64,000 nucleotides of DNA from Arenibacter amylolyticus (GTDB taxonomy: Bacteria; Bacteroidota; Bacteroidia; Flavobacteriales; Flavobacteriaceae): the NCBI RefSeq assembly GCF_002150785.1, contig NZ_MTAZ01000014.1:117660-181659 (forward strand), in the 5' to 3' direction. The position numbers and the translations under genes are program-made. Below, piece after piece: positions 18,035 through 25,931 of the stretch; the first letter of the stretch is position 1; each line of letters begins with the position of its first letter. Below the pieces are notes generated by a model. That model had not been told where the DNA came from and made no database searches. It was given only the letters and a program-made list of their open reading frames with translations.

Positions 18035-18460
18035 ATGAATAAAACCTATACCTTGGCACAATTGGAGTCTATTGTGCAATACATAATAAAGGAGACTAAC
18101 TCCAAGACGCTCTGCTTCCACGGAGATATGGGGACTGGAAAAACAACCTTAATCAAAGCCTTGGTTAAGGAACTGGGCGGGGGAAATACCAGTAGTAGCC
18201 CCACTTTTGGCATTGTTAATGAATACCACAACAAGGATGGAGAGGTATTAGGATACCATTTTGATTTTTACCGTTTAGAGGATGAAAGCGAGGCCTTGGA
18301 CTTAGGTTTGGAGGATTACTTATATACGGACAGCTGGATTTTTATGGAGTGGCCAGAAAAAATTCAGTCGTTAATACCAGAACACGCCACCCATATACAT
18401 ATTAATCTAATTGATGAAAATACCAGAAGCCTAAAAATTTCCAAGGACGAGACATCCTAG
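18035..18460 (+). CDS. tsaE: TsaE, tRNA t6A37 threonylcarbamoyl biosynthesis ATPase
   Basis: A 141-aa P-loop ATPase of normal family length. Walker A GDMGTGKTT is at about 30-38, SSPTFGIVNEY is the switch-like block, HFDFYRLEDESEALDLGLEDYL is the diagnostic TsaE motif, and FMEWPEK precedes the C-terminus. It assists TsaB/TsaD in making N6-threonylcarbamoyladenosine on ANN-decoding tRNAs. It starts 14 bp after porX and is probably co-transcribed. Confidence 0.95.
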   Translation: MNKTYTLAQLESIVQYIIKETNSKTLCFHGDMGTGKTTLIKALVKELGGGNTSSSPTFGIVNEYHNKDGEVLGYHFDFYRLEDESEALDLGLEDYLYTDSWIFMEWPEKIQSLIPEHATHIHINLIDENTRSLKISKDETS

Positions 18461-18650
18461 AAGCAGTACGTCCCTAAGCATTAATCATATAGTGCTTAGT
18501 ACTTATCACCCCCTTTAACTATGCAGTTTAGCTATGCATTTACACTCGGAGAATCCACACTGTACAGGCAAGTTGAAATAGGCAAGGTAAAAAGGCGAGA
18601 CCAGAAAAGAAGTCACTAATAAAGTGAAATCACCTAAAGAAAAAATATTG

Positions 18651-18658
18651 TAATTTTG
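18651..18658 (+). promoter_or_regulatory. Candidate -7 element for the alanine dehydrogenase-family gene
   Basis: TAATTTTG, matching TAnnTTTG, 52 nt before the ATG at 18711. The 250-bp gap after tsaE holds no gene. No standard -33 found. Confidence 0.4.
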
Positions 18659-18710
18659 GGGCACAAAGTTTCAAAGCAATTCTGCGCCTACCAAGACAGC
18701 ACTACAACCT

Positions 18711-19910
18711 ATGAACCCACAATCCTCACCATTTAGTAAGCAGCAATTGCTTCCGCAGGAAGAAACCTTGGAAATCCTAAAACAAAAAGGAGAACTTTTT
18801 ATTGGAATTCCCAAGGAAAACCAATTTCAGGAAAAGCGCATTTGCCTCACTCCCGACGCGGTAAACGCCATTACGGCTAATGGACATCGAATTCTTATAG
18901 AATCTGGAGCAGGATTGGGCGCCAATTACCTAGACGTAGAATACACTAATGCGGGCGCAGAGATTACCAGGGATGCTAAAAAAGTTTTTGGCTGCCCTAT
19001 TATCTTGAAGGTAGAACCCCCTACCCTAGAAGAAATTCAATTAATTAACCCGCAGTCCACCATTATATCTGCCTTGCAAATTAAAACCACTAGCAAGAAA
19101 TATTTTCAGGAGCTAGCAAAAAAACGAATAACAGCCATTGCATTCGAATATATTAGGGACGATGAAGGCAAGTTTCCCGCAGTACGATCCTTAAGTGAAA
19201 TTGCAGGAACCGCTTCGGTCTTAATTGCCTCCGAAATTATGGCTGCTACCAATAATGGGAATGGATTGATGTTTGGAAATATCAGCGGAGTACCCCCGGT
19301 AGAAGTTGTGATCATTGGTGCCGGGACGGTTGGTGAATTTGCAGCAAGATCTGCCTTGGGCTTAGGTGCCAACATCAAGATTTTTGATAATTCTATAAGT
19401 AAGTTGCGAAGCATTCAGACCAATCTCAGACAAACGGTATACACCTCTACCATACAACCAAAAAACCTTTTAAAGGCCTTAAAGCGTTGTGATGTAGCCA
19501 TAGGAGCAACCAGAGGTAAAGATCGCTCCCCGGTGGTGGTTTCCAATACCATGGTAGAACACATGAAGAAGGGCGCCGTAGTCATAGATGTAAGTATTGA
19601 TACCGGTGGATGTTTCGAATCTAGCGAACTAACCTCGCACGACAAACCCACTATTGAAAAAAATGGCGTGCTGCATTATGGGGTTCCTAATATCCCGTCT
19701 AGATACCCCAAGACAGCCTCTATATCCATTAGCAATATCTTTACCCCTTATTTGTTAAAGATCGGGGAAGATGGCGGATTTGAAAATGCGCTGCGTTTTG
19801 ACAAAGGACTTCGTAGTGGATTGTATCTTTACCACGGCATATTGACCAATAAATCCGTTGGGGAATGGTTTGACCTTTCCTACAGCGATATTAATTTTCT
19901 TATTTTTTAA
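18711..19910 (+). CDS. ald: Alanine dehydrogenase / PNT-family protein
   Basis: A 399-aa AlaDH/PNT-family protein: N-terminal domain FIGIPKENQFQEKRICLTPDAV, the LKVEPPTLEE block holding the substrate lysine, and an NAD-binding Rossmann segment VVIIGAGTVGEFAARSALGLGA. The C-terminal GVPNIPSRYPKTAS block is alanine-dehydrogenase-like. The enzyme would deaminate alanine to pyruvate with NAD+. Odd point: by eye the segment that normally carries the catalytic histidine (YLHLA in characterised AlaDHs) reads SALQIKTT, so Gln replaces His. Flavobacterial homologues are usually annotated alanine dehydrogenase, but this substitution leaves the reaction open. Confidence 0.8.
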   Translation: MNPQSSPFSKQQLLPQEETLEILKQKGELFIGIPKENQFQEKRICLTPDAVNAITANGHRILIESGAGLGANYLDVEYTNAGAEITRDAKKVFGCPIILKVEPPTLEEIQLINPQSTIISALQIKTTSKKYFQELAKKRITAIAFEYIRDDEGKFPAVRSLSEIAGTASVLIASEIMAATNNGNGLMFGNISGVPPVEVVIIGAGTVGEFAARSALGLGANIKIFDNSISKLRSIQTNLRQTVYTSTIQPKNLLKALKRCDVAIGATRGKDRSPVVVSNTMVEHMKKGAVVIDVSIDTGGCFESSELTSHDKPTIEKNGVLHYGVPNIPSRYPKTASISISNIFTPYLLKIGEDGGFENALRFDKGLRSGLYLYHGILTNKSVGEWFDLSYSDINFLIF

Positions 19911-19913
19911 TTT

Positions 19914-20294
19914 ATGGCTTTTTTAAAACGCTTGGGCTTTTACCTAATAGGGCTAGCCATTGGCATTGTTTTTTTAACTGTTTTTTTCAAGAAAAAAACT
20001 GAAGGAACCGATACGGAGTTCTGTTATTTTCCCAACTGCCGGACTTTAAAAGATATTAGGTCCAAGGAAGTTACCTATTCCGATGCGATCAATAAACTAC
20101 TAGAGGAAAATAAACTAGACAGTACGGATATCAACCATTTTTTAAGAAATGGCAATGTAGATTTCAGGAATAGTGACACCAAATCCACCCCATGCAAAAC
20201 CTATTTGATAGAAGCACCAATAAACGACAAAAAGGCCATTCTAAGGGTTAGTAATTGCCCAGAGAAAAGTATTTTGGAAGATATAAGCTTTTAG
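19914..20294 (+). CDS. DUF4258-type membrane-anchored small protein
   Basis: A 126-aa protein with one N-terminal hydrophobic helix (about 8-25, FYLIGLAIGIVFLTVFF) and a soluble remainder. That part carries CYFPNCRTLKDIRSK, DINHFLRNGNVDF and a Cys near the end (SNCPEK). This arrangement resembles flavobacterial DUF4258 proteins. Four nucleotides or fewer separate it from the alanine dehydrogenase-family gene, so the two form an operon. Function is unknown; the four cysteines outside the helix suggest possible disulphides in the periplasm. Confidence 0.6.
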   Translation: MAFLKRLGFYLIGLAIGIVFLTVFFKKKTEGTDTEFCYFPNCRTLKDIRSKEVTYSDAINKLLEENKLDSTDINHFLRNGNVDFRNSDTKSTPCKTYLIEAPINDKKAILRVSNCPEKSILEDISF

Positions 20295-20320
20295 GGATTA
20301 CCTACAAATACAATAAAAGC

Positions 20321-20358
20321 AAAAGGCAGGCTTGGAATATTTCCGAGCCCGCCTTTTA
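20321..20358. terminator. Bidirectional terminator
   Basis: AAAAGGCAGGCTTGGAA pairs with TTCCGAGCCCGCCTTTT around a TAT loop (two wobble positions), with A- and T-rich flanks. It lies between the convergent DUF4258 gene and the proline dehydrogenase gene and can serve both. Confidence 0.88.
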
Positions 20359-20407
20359 TTATAATATTAAAATAGGTTCAGCAAACTATAGTAGCTACCA
20401 GAACCAC

Positions 20408-21574
20408 TTAAATTTTTCTTCTTTTTCGCTCCTTCTTCAATAGTGTTAGCTCCCTACTGGTTTGTCCGGCTACAGAGGTGTTCTCCTCAGCCCTTCTAAT
20501 CAAATATGGCATCACATCCCTTACAGGGCCAAAGGGTAGGTATTTTGCAACATTATATCCTTTTGCAGATAGATTATAGGAAATATGATCGCTCATCCCA
20601 TATAGCTGCCCAAACCAAACCCTTGGATCGTTCACCTCAATACCTTTTTCTTCCATCTTCTCCATAACCAGATACGTGCTATTTTCGTTATGGGTACCAG
20701 CAAAAAGAGAAATTCTATCCAAATGATCTAAAATATAGGCAGCTACCTCGTCAAAGTTTTCATCTGTAGCTTTTTTGGAAGAGCATATTGGAGTAGCATA
20801 CCCCATTTCTTCGGCTCTTTCGTTTTCCTTTTCCATATAGGCCCCTCTTACCACCTTCACTCCAATAAAATACCCCTCACTCTTGGCATGTTCGTGAATT
20901 TTTTTCAGGTACTCTAAGCGATCCCACCTATAGGTTTGCAGGGTGTTGAAAACAATTGCTTTGTTTATGTTGTATTTCTGCATCATTTGCTCCACCAATG
21001 CATCTGCTGCTCCTTGGATATAACTCTCTTCAGCATCAATAAGCAGGGCCACATCTAGGTCATGCGCTTTTTTACACACGCTATTAAACCTATTAACCAC
21101 TCGTTGCCATTCTTCCTCCTCCAGGGTGGTTAACTCCTCCCCTGCAGTAATTTTTTGATACAACTTAAATCGACCAAATCCGGTTGGCTTAAATACCGCA
21201 AAGGGAATTGCTTCTTTCTCCTTTACAAAATCTAGCGTCTGCATGGTTTTCTCAAAGCAATAATCCAACTGATTTTCCACTTGCTGACCTTCCACAGAGT
21301 AGTCCAAAATAGTACTAACTCCCTTTTCGAACATCCTGTTGGCTACCACAAGACATTCCTCTTCATTGGTTCCACCACAAAAATGGTCAAAAACGGTTGC
21401 CCTAATTAAGCGCTCTACCGGTAAATTGGCCTTAATGGCGAAGTTGGTAACTGCGGTACCTATTCTTACTAAAGGTTCATTTCCTATTAACTTGAATAAA
21501 AAATATGCCCTTTCTAGTTCTGAGTCGGTTTTTAAAGCAAAAGCCGTTGCAGTATCCTCAAAAAGATCCCTCAT
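20408..21574 (-). CDS. Proline dehydrogenase
   Basis: A 388-aa monofunctional PRODH-type FAD enzyme, which oxidises proline to pyrroline-5-carboxylate. Family blocks: TVFDHFCGG, LLIDAEESYIQ (active-site strand), FNTLQTYRWDRLEYL, VKVVRGAYMEKE, AGTHNENS and the C-terminal LPFGPVRDVMPYLIRRAEENTS, whose arginines contact the substrate carboxylate. No P5C dehydrogenase is adjacent. It is transcribed away from aroB from a good promoter at 21597-21624. Confidence 0.93.
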   Translation of the reverse strand: MRDLFEDTATAFALKTDSELERAYFLFKLIGNEPLVRIGTAVTNFAIKANLPVERLIRATVFDHFCGGTNEEECLVVANRMFEKGVSTILDYSVEGQQVENQLDYCFEKTMQTLDFVKEKEAIPFAVFKPTGFGRFKLYQKITAGEELTTLEEEEWQRVVNRFNSVCKKAHDLDVALLIDAEESYIQGAADALVEQMMQKYNINKAIVFNTLQTYRWDRLEYLKKIHEHAKSEGYFIGVKVVRGAYMEKENERAEEMGYATPICSSKKATDENFDEVAAYILDHLDRISLFAGTHNENSTYLVMEKMEEKGIEVNDPRVWFGQLYGMSDHISYNLSAKGYNVAKYLPFGPVRDVMPYLIRRAEENTSVAGQTSRELTLLKKERKRRKI

Positions 21575-21596
21575 TTATACGTATTTATTAAGGATC

Positions 21597-21624
21597 CAAA
21601 GATAAGTACAGAATTTGTATTCAA
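21597..21624 (-). promoter_or_regulatory. Promoter of the proline dehydrogenase gene
   Basis: On the minus strand, -33 TTG (21622-21624), a 17-bp spacer and -7 TATCTTTG (21597-21604). This fits the flavobacterial TTG-N17-23-TAnnTTTG pattern and leaves a leader of roughly 15-20 nt before the ATG at 21574. Confidence 0.6.
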
Positions 21625-21666
21625 TCACAATAAATAGTCTTTATTTTGCATCAAACTATTGCGATT

Positions 21667-22728
21667 ATGGACTCCATTATTACCGACACCTACGCGGTAC
21701 ATTTTAATGAAAACGGCTACAAAGTTATCAATGATCAGTTGGCCAGTAAAAACTACTCCAAACTGTTTATTCTAGTAGACGAAAACACCCATAACCATTG
21801 CCTTCCCAGATTTATGGGAAACATTGAAGGGGATTACGATTTTGAGATTATTGAGATAGAAGCCGGGGAAATAAACAAAAATATTGAGACCTGTACGCAG
21901 GTCTGGGAAGTGCTCTCAGAATTGGATGCAGATCGCAAGAGCGCCATGATTAATTTGGGTGGCGGTGTAGTAACCGATCTCGGTGGATTTGTGGCCTCTT
22001 GTTTTAAGAGAGGAATAGACTTTATTAATGTCCCAACTACCCTCCTCGCTATGGTAGATGCATCAGTTGGAGGCAAAACCGGAGTAGATCTGGGATCCCT
22101 AAAAAACCAAATTGGCGTAATTAATCAGCCAGAATTAGTGTTGGTTGATCCCCTGTTTTTAAACACCCTGGACGAAAGACAACTACAAAGTGGGTTTGCC
22201 GAAATGCTAAAGCATGGATTAATCTCTGATGCCAACTATTGGAGCACCCTAAAAAATGTCGCTGGATTTAAGGAGATAGACTCCTTAATCCACACATCGG
22301 TTTCTATAAAAAATGAGGTGGTAGTTAAAGATCCTACGGAGCAACATTTAAGAAAAATATTGAATTATGGGCACACCCTAGGCCACGCGGTGGAGTCCTA
22401 TTTTCTGGAGCACCCAGACTACGAATTACTATTGCATGGAGAAGCAATTGCAGTTGGAATGATTCTGGAAGCCTACCTGTCCCATAAATTAACAGGACTG
22501 CCACTAGCTGAATTGGAAGACATAAAAGAAACTTTTTTAAGCAGATACAAGAAAGTTTCCTTTACAAAGGCCGACATTGAATCTATTCTCTCCTTATTGA
22601 AGTTTGACAAGAAAAACTCTCACGGGAACATTAACTTTGTGCTACTACACGCCATTGGGGAACCTGCCATCGATATTAAAGTGAGCCCGGAACTAATGTT
22701 GGAAGCTTTTGATTATTACGCCAACTAA
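21667..22728 (+). CDS. aroB: AroB, 3-dehydroquinate synthase
   Basis: A 353-aa second enzyme of the shikimate pathway, converting DAHP to dehydroquinate with NAD+ and a divalent metal. Motifs: INLGGGVVTDLGGFVASCFKRG (NAD-binding), VPTTLLAMVDASVGGKTGVD, GFAEMLKHGLI, and metal ligands in LNYGHTLGHAVES and LLHGEAIAVGM. I choose ATG at 21667; a TTG seven codons upstream keeps the frame but is less likely. It is divergent from proline dehydrogenase. Confidence 0.95.
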   Translation: MDSIITDTYAVHFNENGYKVINDQLASKNYSKLFILVDENTHNHCLPRFMGNIEGDYDFEIIEIEAGEINKNIETCTQVWEVLSELDADRKSAMINLGGGVVTDLGGFVASCFKRGIDFINVPTTLLAMVDASVGGKTGVDLGSLKNQIGVINQPELVLVDPLFLNTLDERQLQSGFAEMLKHGLISDANYWSTLKNVAGFKEIDSLIHTSVSIKNEVVVKDPTEQHLRKILNYGHTLGHAVESYFLEHPDYELLLHGEAIAVGMILEAYLSHKLTGLPLAELEDIKETFLSRYKKVSFTKADIESILSLLKFDKKNSHGNINFVLLHAIGEPAIDIKVSPELMLEAFDYYAN

Positions 22729-22933
22729 ATACCTCTAGCTACACTATAAGGATCCTGGATTTATAGAGGTTTCCGAATGATGGGCGAAGGAAAGAGGACC
22801 TATTGATTTCAACTGAATGACGGAAGCCAGACACTAAGAAACTTAACCTTTAGCGGCTAAGCATTTTGTTGATGTTAAGAAATCGGAAACAGGAGATATA
22901 CCGCTTATTCTACCCCTAGAATTAAGACCAAAA

Positions 22934-22967
22934 AAAATCCCATTCAAAAAAACTTGAATGGGATTTT
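22934..22967. terminator. Bidirectional terminator
   Basis: AAAATCCCATTCAA and TTGAATGGGATTTT form a perfect 14-bp stem with a six-base loop, between the convergent aroB and Lrp-family genes. Confidence 0.9.
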
Positions 22968-22984
22968 ATATTTTAAGAACCAAT

Positions 22985-23464
22985 CTACAGCTCATTAAAT
23001 ATAGTGTGCATCAATCGCTTTTTATCGTTTATGCTTTCCTCTAGGGAAATCATGGTTTCAGTTCTACTTATTCCATCGATATCATCTATTTTAAAGATGA
23101 TGTTTTTAGCGTGATTGGTATCCTTGGCTCTAATTTTACAGAAAATATTGAATTTTCCAGTTGTAATATGTGCTACGGTAACGTTCGGAATCTGATTTAA
23201 GCGCTCCAATACAAATTTTGTTTGATGCGTCTTTTCAAGAAAAATTCCCACATAGGCAATAAATGAGTATCCCAACTTTATATAATCTAGCGTAAGGGAA
23301 GACCCTCTTATGATTCCCGCTTCCTCCATTTTCTTTACTCGCACATGCACGGTACCTGCAGAAATCAATAGTTTCTTAGCAATATCCGTAAAAGGTGTCC
23401 TAGTGTTATCAATTAACATGTCTAAGATTTGGTGGTCTATTTCGTCTAATTTTACTTTACCCAT
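22985..23464 (-). CDS. Lrp/AsnC family transcriptional regulator
   Basis: A 159-aa protein with an N-terminal winged helix: LDEIDHQILDMLIDNTRTPFTDIAKKLLISAGTVHVRVKKMEEAGII is the canonical Lrp/AsnC HTH. The C-terminal RAM/effector domain runs from about 75 to 155. The ATG at 23464 gives MGKVKLDEIDHQ, the usual opening; an upstream in-frame TTG would add ten hydrophobic residues with no family support. Amino-acid-responsive regulation is the family norm; targets are unknown. A TATTTTTG -7-like element lies just upstream. Confidence 0.92.
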   Translation of the reverse strand: MGKVKLDEIDHQILDMLIDNTRTPFTDIAKKLLISAGTVHVRVKKMEEAGIIRGSSLTLDYIKLGYSFIAYVGIFLEKTHQTKFVLERLNQIPNVTVAHITTGKFNIFCKIRAKDTNHAKNIIFKIDDIDGISRTETMISLEESINDKKRLMHTIFNEL

Positions 23465-23574
23465 CAGTGTTAAATTTAAATGCAAAAATAACAAAATATC
23501 GAATTAAATGTAATGAAAGTGTCATTTTTATATGAATTGTGTAATGATTTTGGAATTAGGGAACGTATTTCCAT

Positions 23575-24678
23575 TTATTTTAAAAGATTAGACAGTTTTG
23601 GGGTAGCTTGCACATCCGCTAAATCATTAACACTTAAGCAATTATAGGTTTTATGACCAAAAAAACCACTTAAATCCCCAATTTTTTCCAATTTTGGAAC
23701 AAATTCAATTTTATTTTCCACCAAGGTTTCCACATATAAAATTCCTGCGCTGTCTCCAGCCTTATAACTAGGGTTTATGGTTTCCAAATGATGGATAATC
23801 ACATCCAGAAAAAGCTTGTTGTTTTCTGGAATATCCAAGTAAGAATCCAATGAATAGGCATCCGTTTCATCGTTGGCGACTACCTGTAAAGCTTTCATCA
23901 ACGCTAAAAATATATAATACCTGGTTTGTTCGCGTTCATAATCGTCCGGATAATGTCCCGCTTCAAAGAGGATGGTAGGCGTGTTAAGCATTTGAAAGGT
24001 ATCCCCCACACAATTTTTGTTAAACCCATCATCATACCTCCCTACTTGTCCCGGAATAAAGTCTTGCAGCTCATTATTCATTGCTACGATTAATTTCATG
24101 GCTACCGCCCTATTCTTAGAAACACTCCTTTCTGGGTCACTAGCTGGAGCCAAAAAGGAAACGGTAGCTGGTTTGTTCGTATCCCCTACATTAAATATAG
24201 TACGTTGGTCGTGTAGATTAAAACAAAAATGAGGCTTAAAATTTTGATAAGCCTCCCTTAACACCTCACTTTCTGGCTGAGTCCTTTCTTGAGCATCCCT
24301 ATTTAAATCTACCTTATTGGCATTTACCCGAGTATACGCTAAAGCGCCATCCGGATTCAACATAGGTAGTATTCTTATAGTACAGGCTTCTAAAATTAGG
24401 ACCGCAAGATCTGATCCTGCATTTAAGAAACTAATAAGATCCAAAACTGCCTTGGTGGTGGTAGACTCGTTTCCATGCATTTGAGACCACATGAGAATAC
24501 GCGTATTTCCAGAACCCAAATCAATAGATTCTATATCCCTCTTTTGAACGGATTTCCCTACTTGAGAAACTGAAAAATTGGCAGCTACTGCATCCATAAA
24601 AGGAGCAATATCCTTTAGGGTAACATATCTTCCTTGAACCTCCTTAACCTTTATTGCATTGTAATTGTATTTAAACAT
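23575..24678 (-). CDS. M14-family zinc carboxypeptidase-like protein
   Basis: A 367-aa M14 peptidase fold. The zinc motif HGNE gives His68 and Glu71, the third ligand is His156 in FNLHDQRT, the substrate arginine lies in VDLNRDAQ (about 127), and the general base is Glu239 in ILFEAGHYPDD. There is no signal peptide, so it is cytoplasmic by sequence. The ATG at 24678 is chosen over a TTG 20 codons upstream, because the promoter below would start transcription downstream of that TTG. The substrate is unknown; related proteins are often called peptidase M14 or DUF2817-like. Confidence 0.82.
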   Translation of the reverse strand: MFKYNYNAIKVKEVQGRYVTLKDIAPFMDAVAANFSVSQVGKSVQKRDIESIDLGSGNTRILMWSQMHGNESTTTKAVLDLISFLNAGSDLAVLILEACTIRILPMLNPDGALAYTRVNANKVDLNRDAQERTQPESEVLREAYQNFKPHFCFNLHDQRTIFNVGDTNKPATVSFLAPASDPERSVSKNRAVAMKLIVAMNNELQDFIPGQVGRYDDGFNKNCVGDTFQMLNTPTILFEAGHYPDDYEREQTRYYIFLALMKALQVVANDETDAYSLDSYLDIPENNKLFLDVIIHHLETINPSYKAGDSAGILYVETLVENKIEFVPKLEKIGDLSGFFGHKTYNCLSVNDLADVQATPKLSNLLK

Positions 24679-24704
24679 CTGACTTGATAGTATGGAATGA
24701 AGCA

Positions 24705-24738
24705 CAAATATACTTTCAAAATAATTTACACTTGTCAA
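24705..24738 (-). promoter_or_regulatory. Promoter of the M14 peptidase gene
   Basis: Minus-strand -33 TTG (24736-24738), 23-bp spacer, -7 TATATTTG (24705-24712), leading to a short leader before ATG at 24678. The spacer is at the long end of the accepted range. The -33 lies inside the first copy of the operator-like repeat. Confidence 0.5.
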
Positions 24739-24763
24739 TTCTTAATTTACATTTGTAAATTAA
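24722..24763. repeat. Tandem operator-like palindromes upstream of the M14 peptidase
   Basis: Two adjacent copies of a TTTACAnnTGTAAA-type palindrome. The second (24742-24763) is perfect, TTAATTTACA then TT then TGTAAATTAA. The first (24722-24740) reads TAATTTACACTTGTCAATT with a few mismatches. The core TACAnnTGTA resembles CopY/BlaI-type operators. The copies flank and overlap the -33 region of the M14 peptidase promoter, where a repressor would act. The regulator is unknown; the XRE gene at 24973 is the nearest candidate. Confidence 0.55.
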
Positions 24764-24972
24764 CATGAAGAGGGGGTGGATGCGGTAGTTTACTTTTGTA
24801 ACCCAACCTTCAGGACCTATATGCAAAAACTATAGTTGAGACTTATTTCACTCAATTTCAACTACTTACGTAATAATACTTAAACGTTAAGTTAAACTCA
24901 TTTGACGACCTAACTGAGAATTTATATTAATATATAATTATATTTCATTAGCTTTGAATCAATGAATTTACA

Positions 24973-25341
24973 ATGATAAACAACCAGGAATTTACAAAAA
25001 GACTCGAGCAAGTCTTAAAATATTACGACCTCCCCGCCTTTGTGTTTGCCGATAAAATTGGAGTGCAAAGATCTAGCATCTCCCACCTCTTGTCTGGAAG
25101 AAACAAACCTAGCTTAGATTTTGTGATGCGAGTGGTATCCTCTTTTCCAGAGGTAGATTTATACTGGCTACTGTATGGTAAGGGAAGTTTTCCCAAGAGA
25201 TCAGAATCCGAAGCACCTACCGCAACTCAAGCTCCCCTTCCCAAAGAAACTTTTGAAGCGAGCCCCGAGCCTGCCTCAAAAATTGAAAAAATAATTATTT
25301 TCTATACGGACGGCAGTTTTAAAGCCTACACGGATAATTAG
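24973..25341 (+). CDS. XRE-family helix-turn-helix regulator
   Basis: A 122-aa protein. Residues about 6-64 are a Cro/C1-type HTH (FADKIGVQRSSISHLLSGRNKPSLDFVMRV). A Bacteroidota-style VDLYWLLYGKGSFP segment, a Pro/Glu/Thr-rich linker (about 75-105) and a short C-terminal strand KIIIFYTDGSFKAY follow. Such small HTH proteins are common in this phylum and mostly uncharacterised. It stands alone between the M14 peptidase and the lipoprotein, with about 210 bp of AT-rich upstream sequence. Confidence 0.82.
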   Translation: MINNQEFTKRLEQVLKYYDLPAFVFADKIGVQRSSISHLLSGRNKPSLDFVMRVVSSFPEVDLYWLLYGKGSFPKRSESEAPTATQAPLPKETFEASPEPASKIEKIIIFYTDGSFKAYTDN

Positions 25342-25407
25342 ATTTCACCCTTGCATATCCCAGACATAAAGCATTGAAATCCCTTTTATATTACCGTTAT
25401 AATGTGG

Positions 25408-25415
25408 TATTTTTG
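25408..25415 (+). promoter_or_regulatory. Candidate -7 element for the small lipoprotein gene
   Basis: TATTTTTG, 35 nt before the ATG at 25451, matches TAnnTTTG. No -33 at ordinary spacing. Confidence 0.4.
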
Positions 25416-25450
25416 ACGTTTCATACCCTCTAATTTTTATATTTTGAATT

Positions 25451-25828
25451 ATGATCAAAAGAATACCCCTTGTTTTAGTAGCCTTATTAAGCTTGAGTGC
25501 ATGCTATCAACCCGAGCGAAATTGCGCAGATTTTAAAGACGGTAAATTCTCCTTTACCGCAACAATTGACGGGGAAGAACACACCACCATCTTTGAAAGA
25601 AGAGGAGATATCGAAATAGAACACTTTGGAGGAAAGTCTGATACCTCTTCCGTTAGGTGGATCAACCCTTGCGAATACGTAGTGAGGAAACTTCACCCCA
25701 AAAACATGGCCGAGGAAAAGTCTATCCACATGAAGATTTTATCCACTACAAAGGACTCCTACACTTTTGAATACCGATTAGTAGGCAGCCCCAACAGATC
25801 TACCGGAACCGCCATTAAAGTAGATTAA
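25451..25828 (+). CDS. Small conserved lipoprotein
   Basis: A 125-aa lipoprotein. The signal peptide ends LLSLSAC with lipobox Cys18, followed by YQPERNCADFKDGKFSFTATIDG. The remainder is a compact beta-rich domain with SSVRWINPCEYVVRKLHPKNMAEEK, possibly disulphide-bonded through two cysteines. I recall flavobacterial homologues being labelled DNA topoisomerase IV in databases, apparently by error because they sit near parC; nothing in this sequence supports a topoisomerase. Function unknown, envelope location likely. Confidence 0.75.
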   Translation: MIKRIPLVLVALLSLSACYQPERNCADFKDGKFSFTATIDGEEHTTIFERRGDIEIEHFGGKSDTSSVRWINPCEYVVRKLHPKNMAEEKSIHMKILSTTKDSYTFEYRLVGSPNRSTGTAIKVD

Positions 25829-25884
25829 GCAACCATCACTTATCGGACTCACACACAAGAAAGAGCCTCTAAAAAACACTACAA

Positions 25885-25913
25885 AAAAAAACCGCCATTA
25901 TGACGGTTTTTTT
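25885..25913. terminator. Bidirectional terminator
   Basis: AAAAAAACCG and CGGTTTTTTT (with an inner CA/TG pair and one mismatch) form a hairpin with A and T tracts on both sides, between the lipoprotein gene and the convergent hydroxylase gene. Confidence 0.88.
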
Positions 25914-25931
25914 GTTGCTAATAATCAGTAT

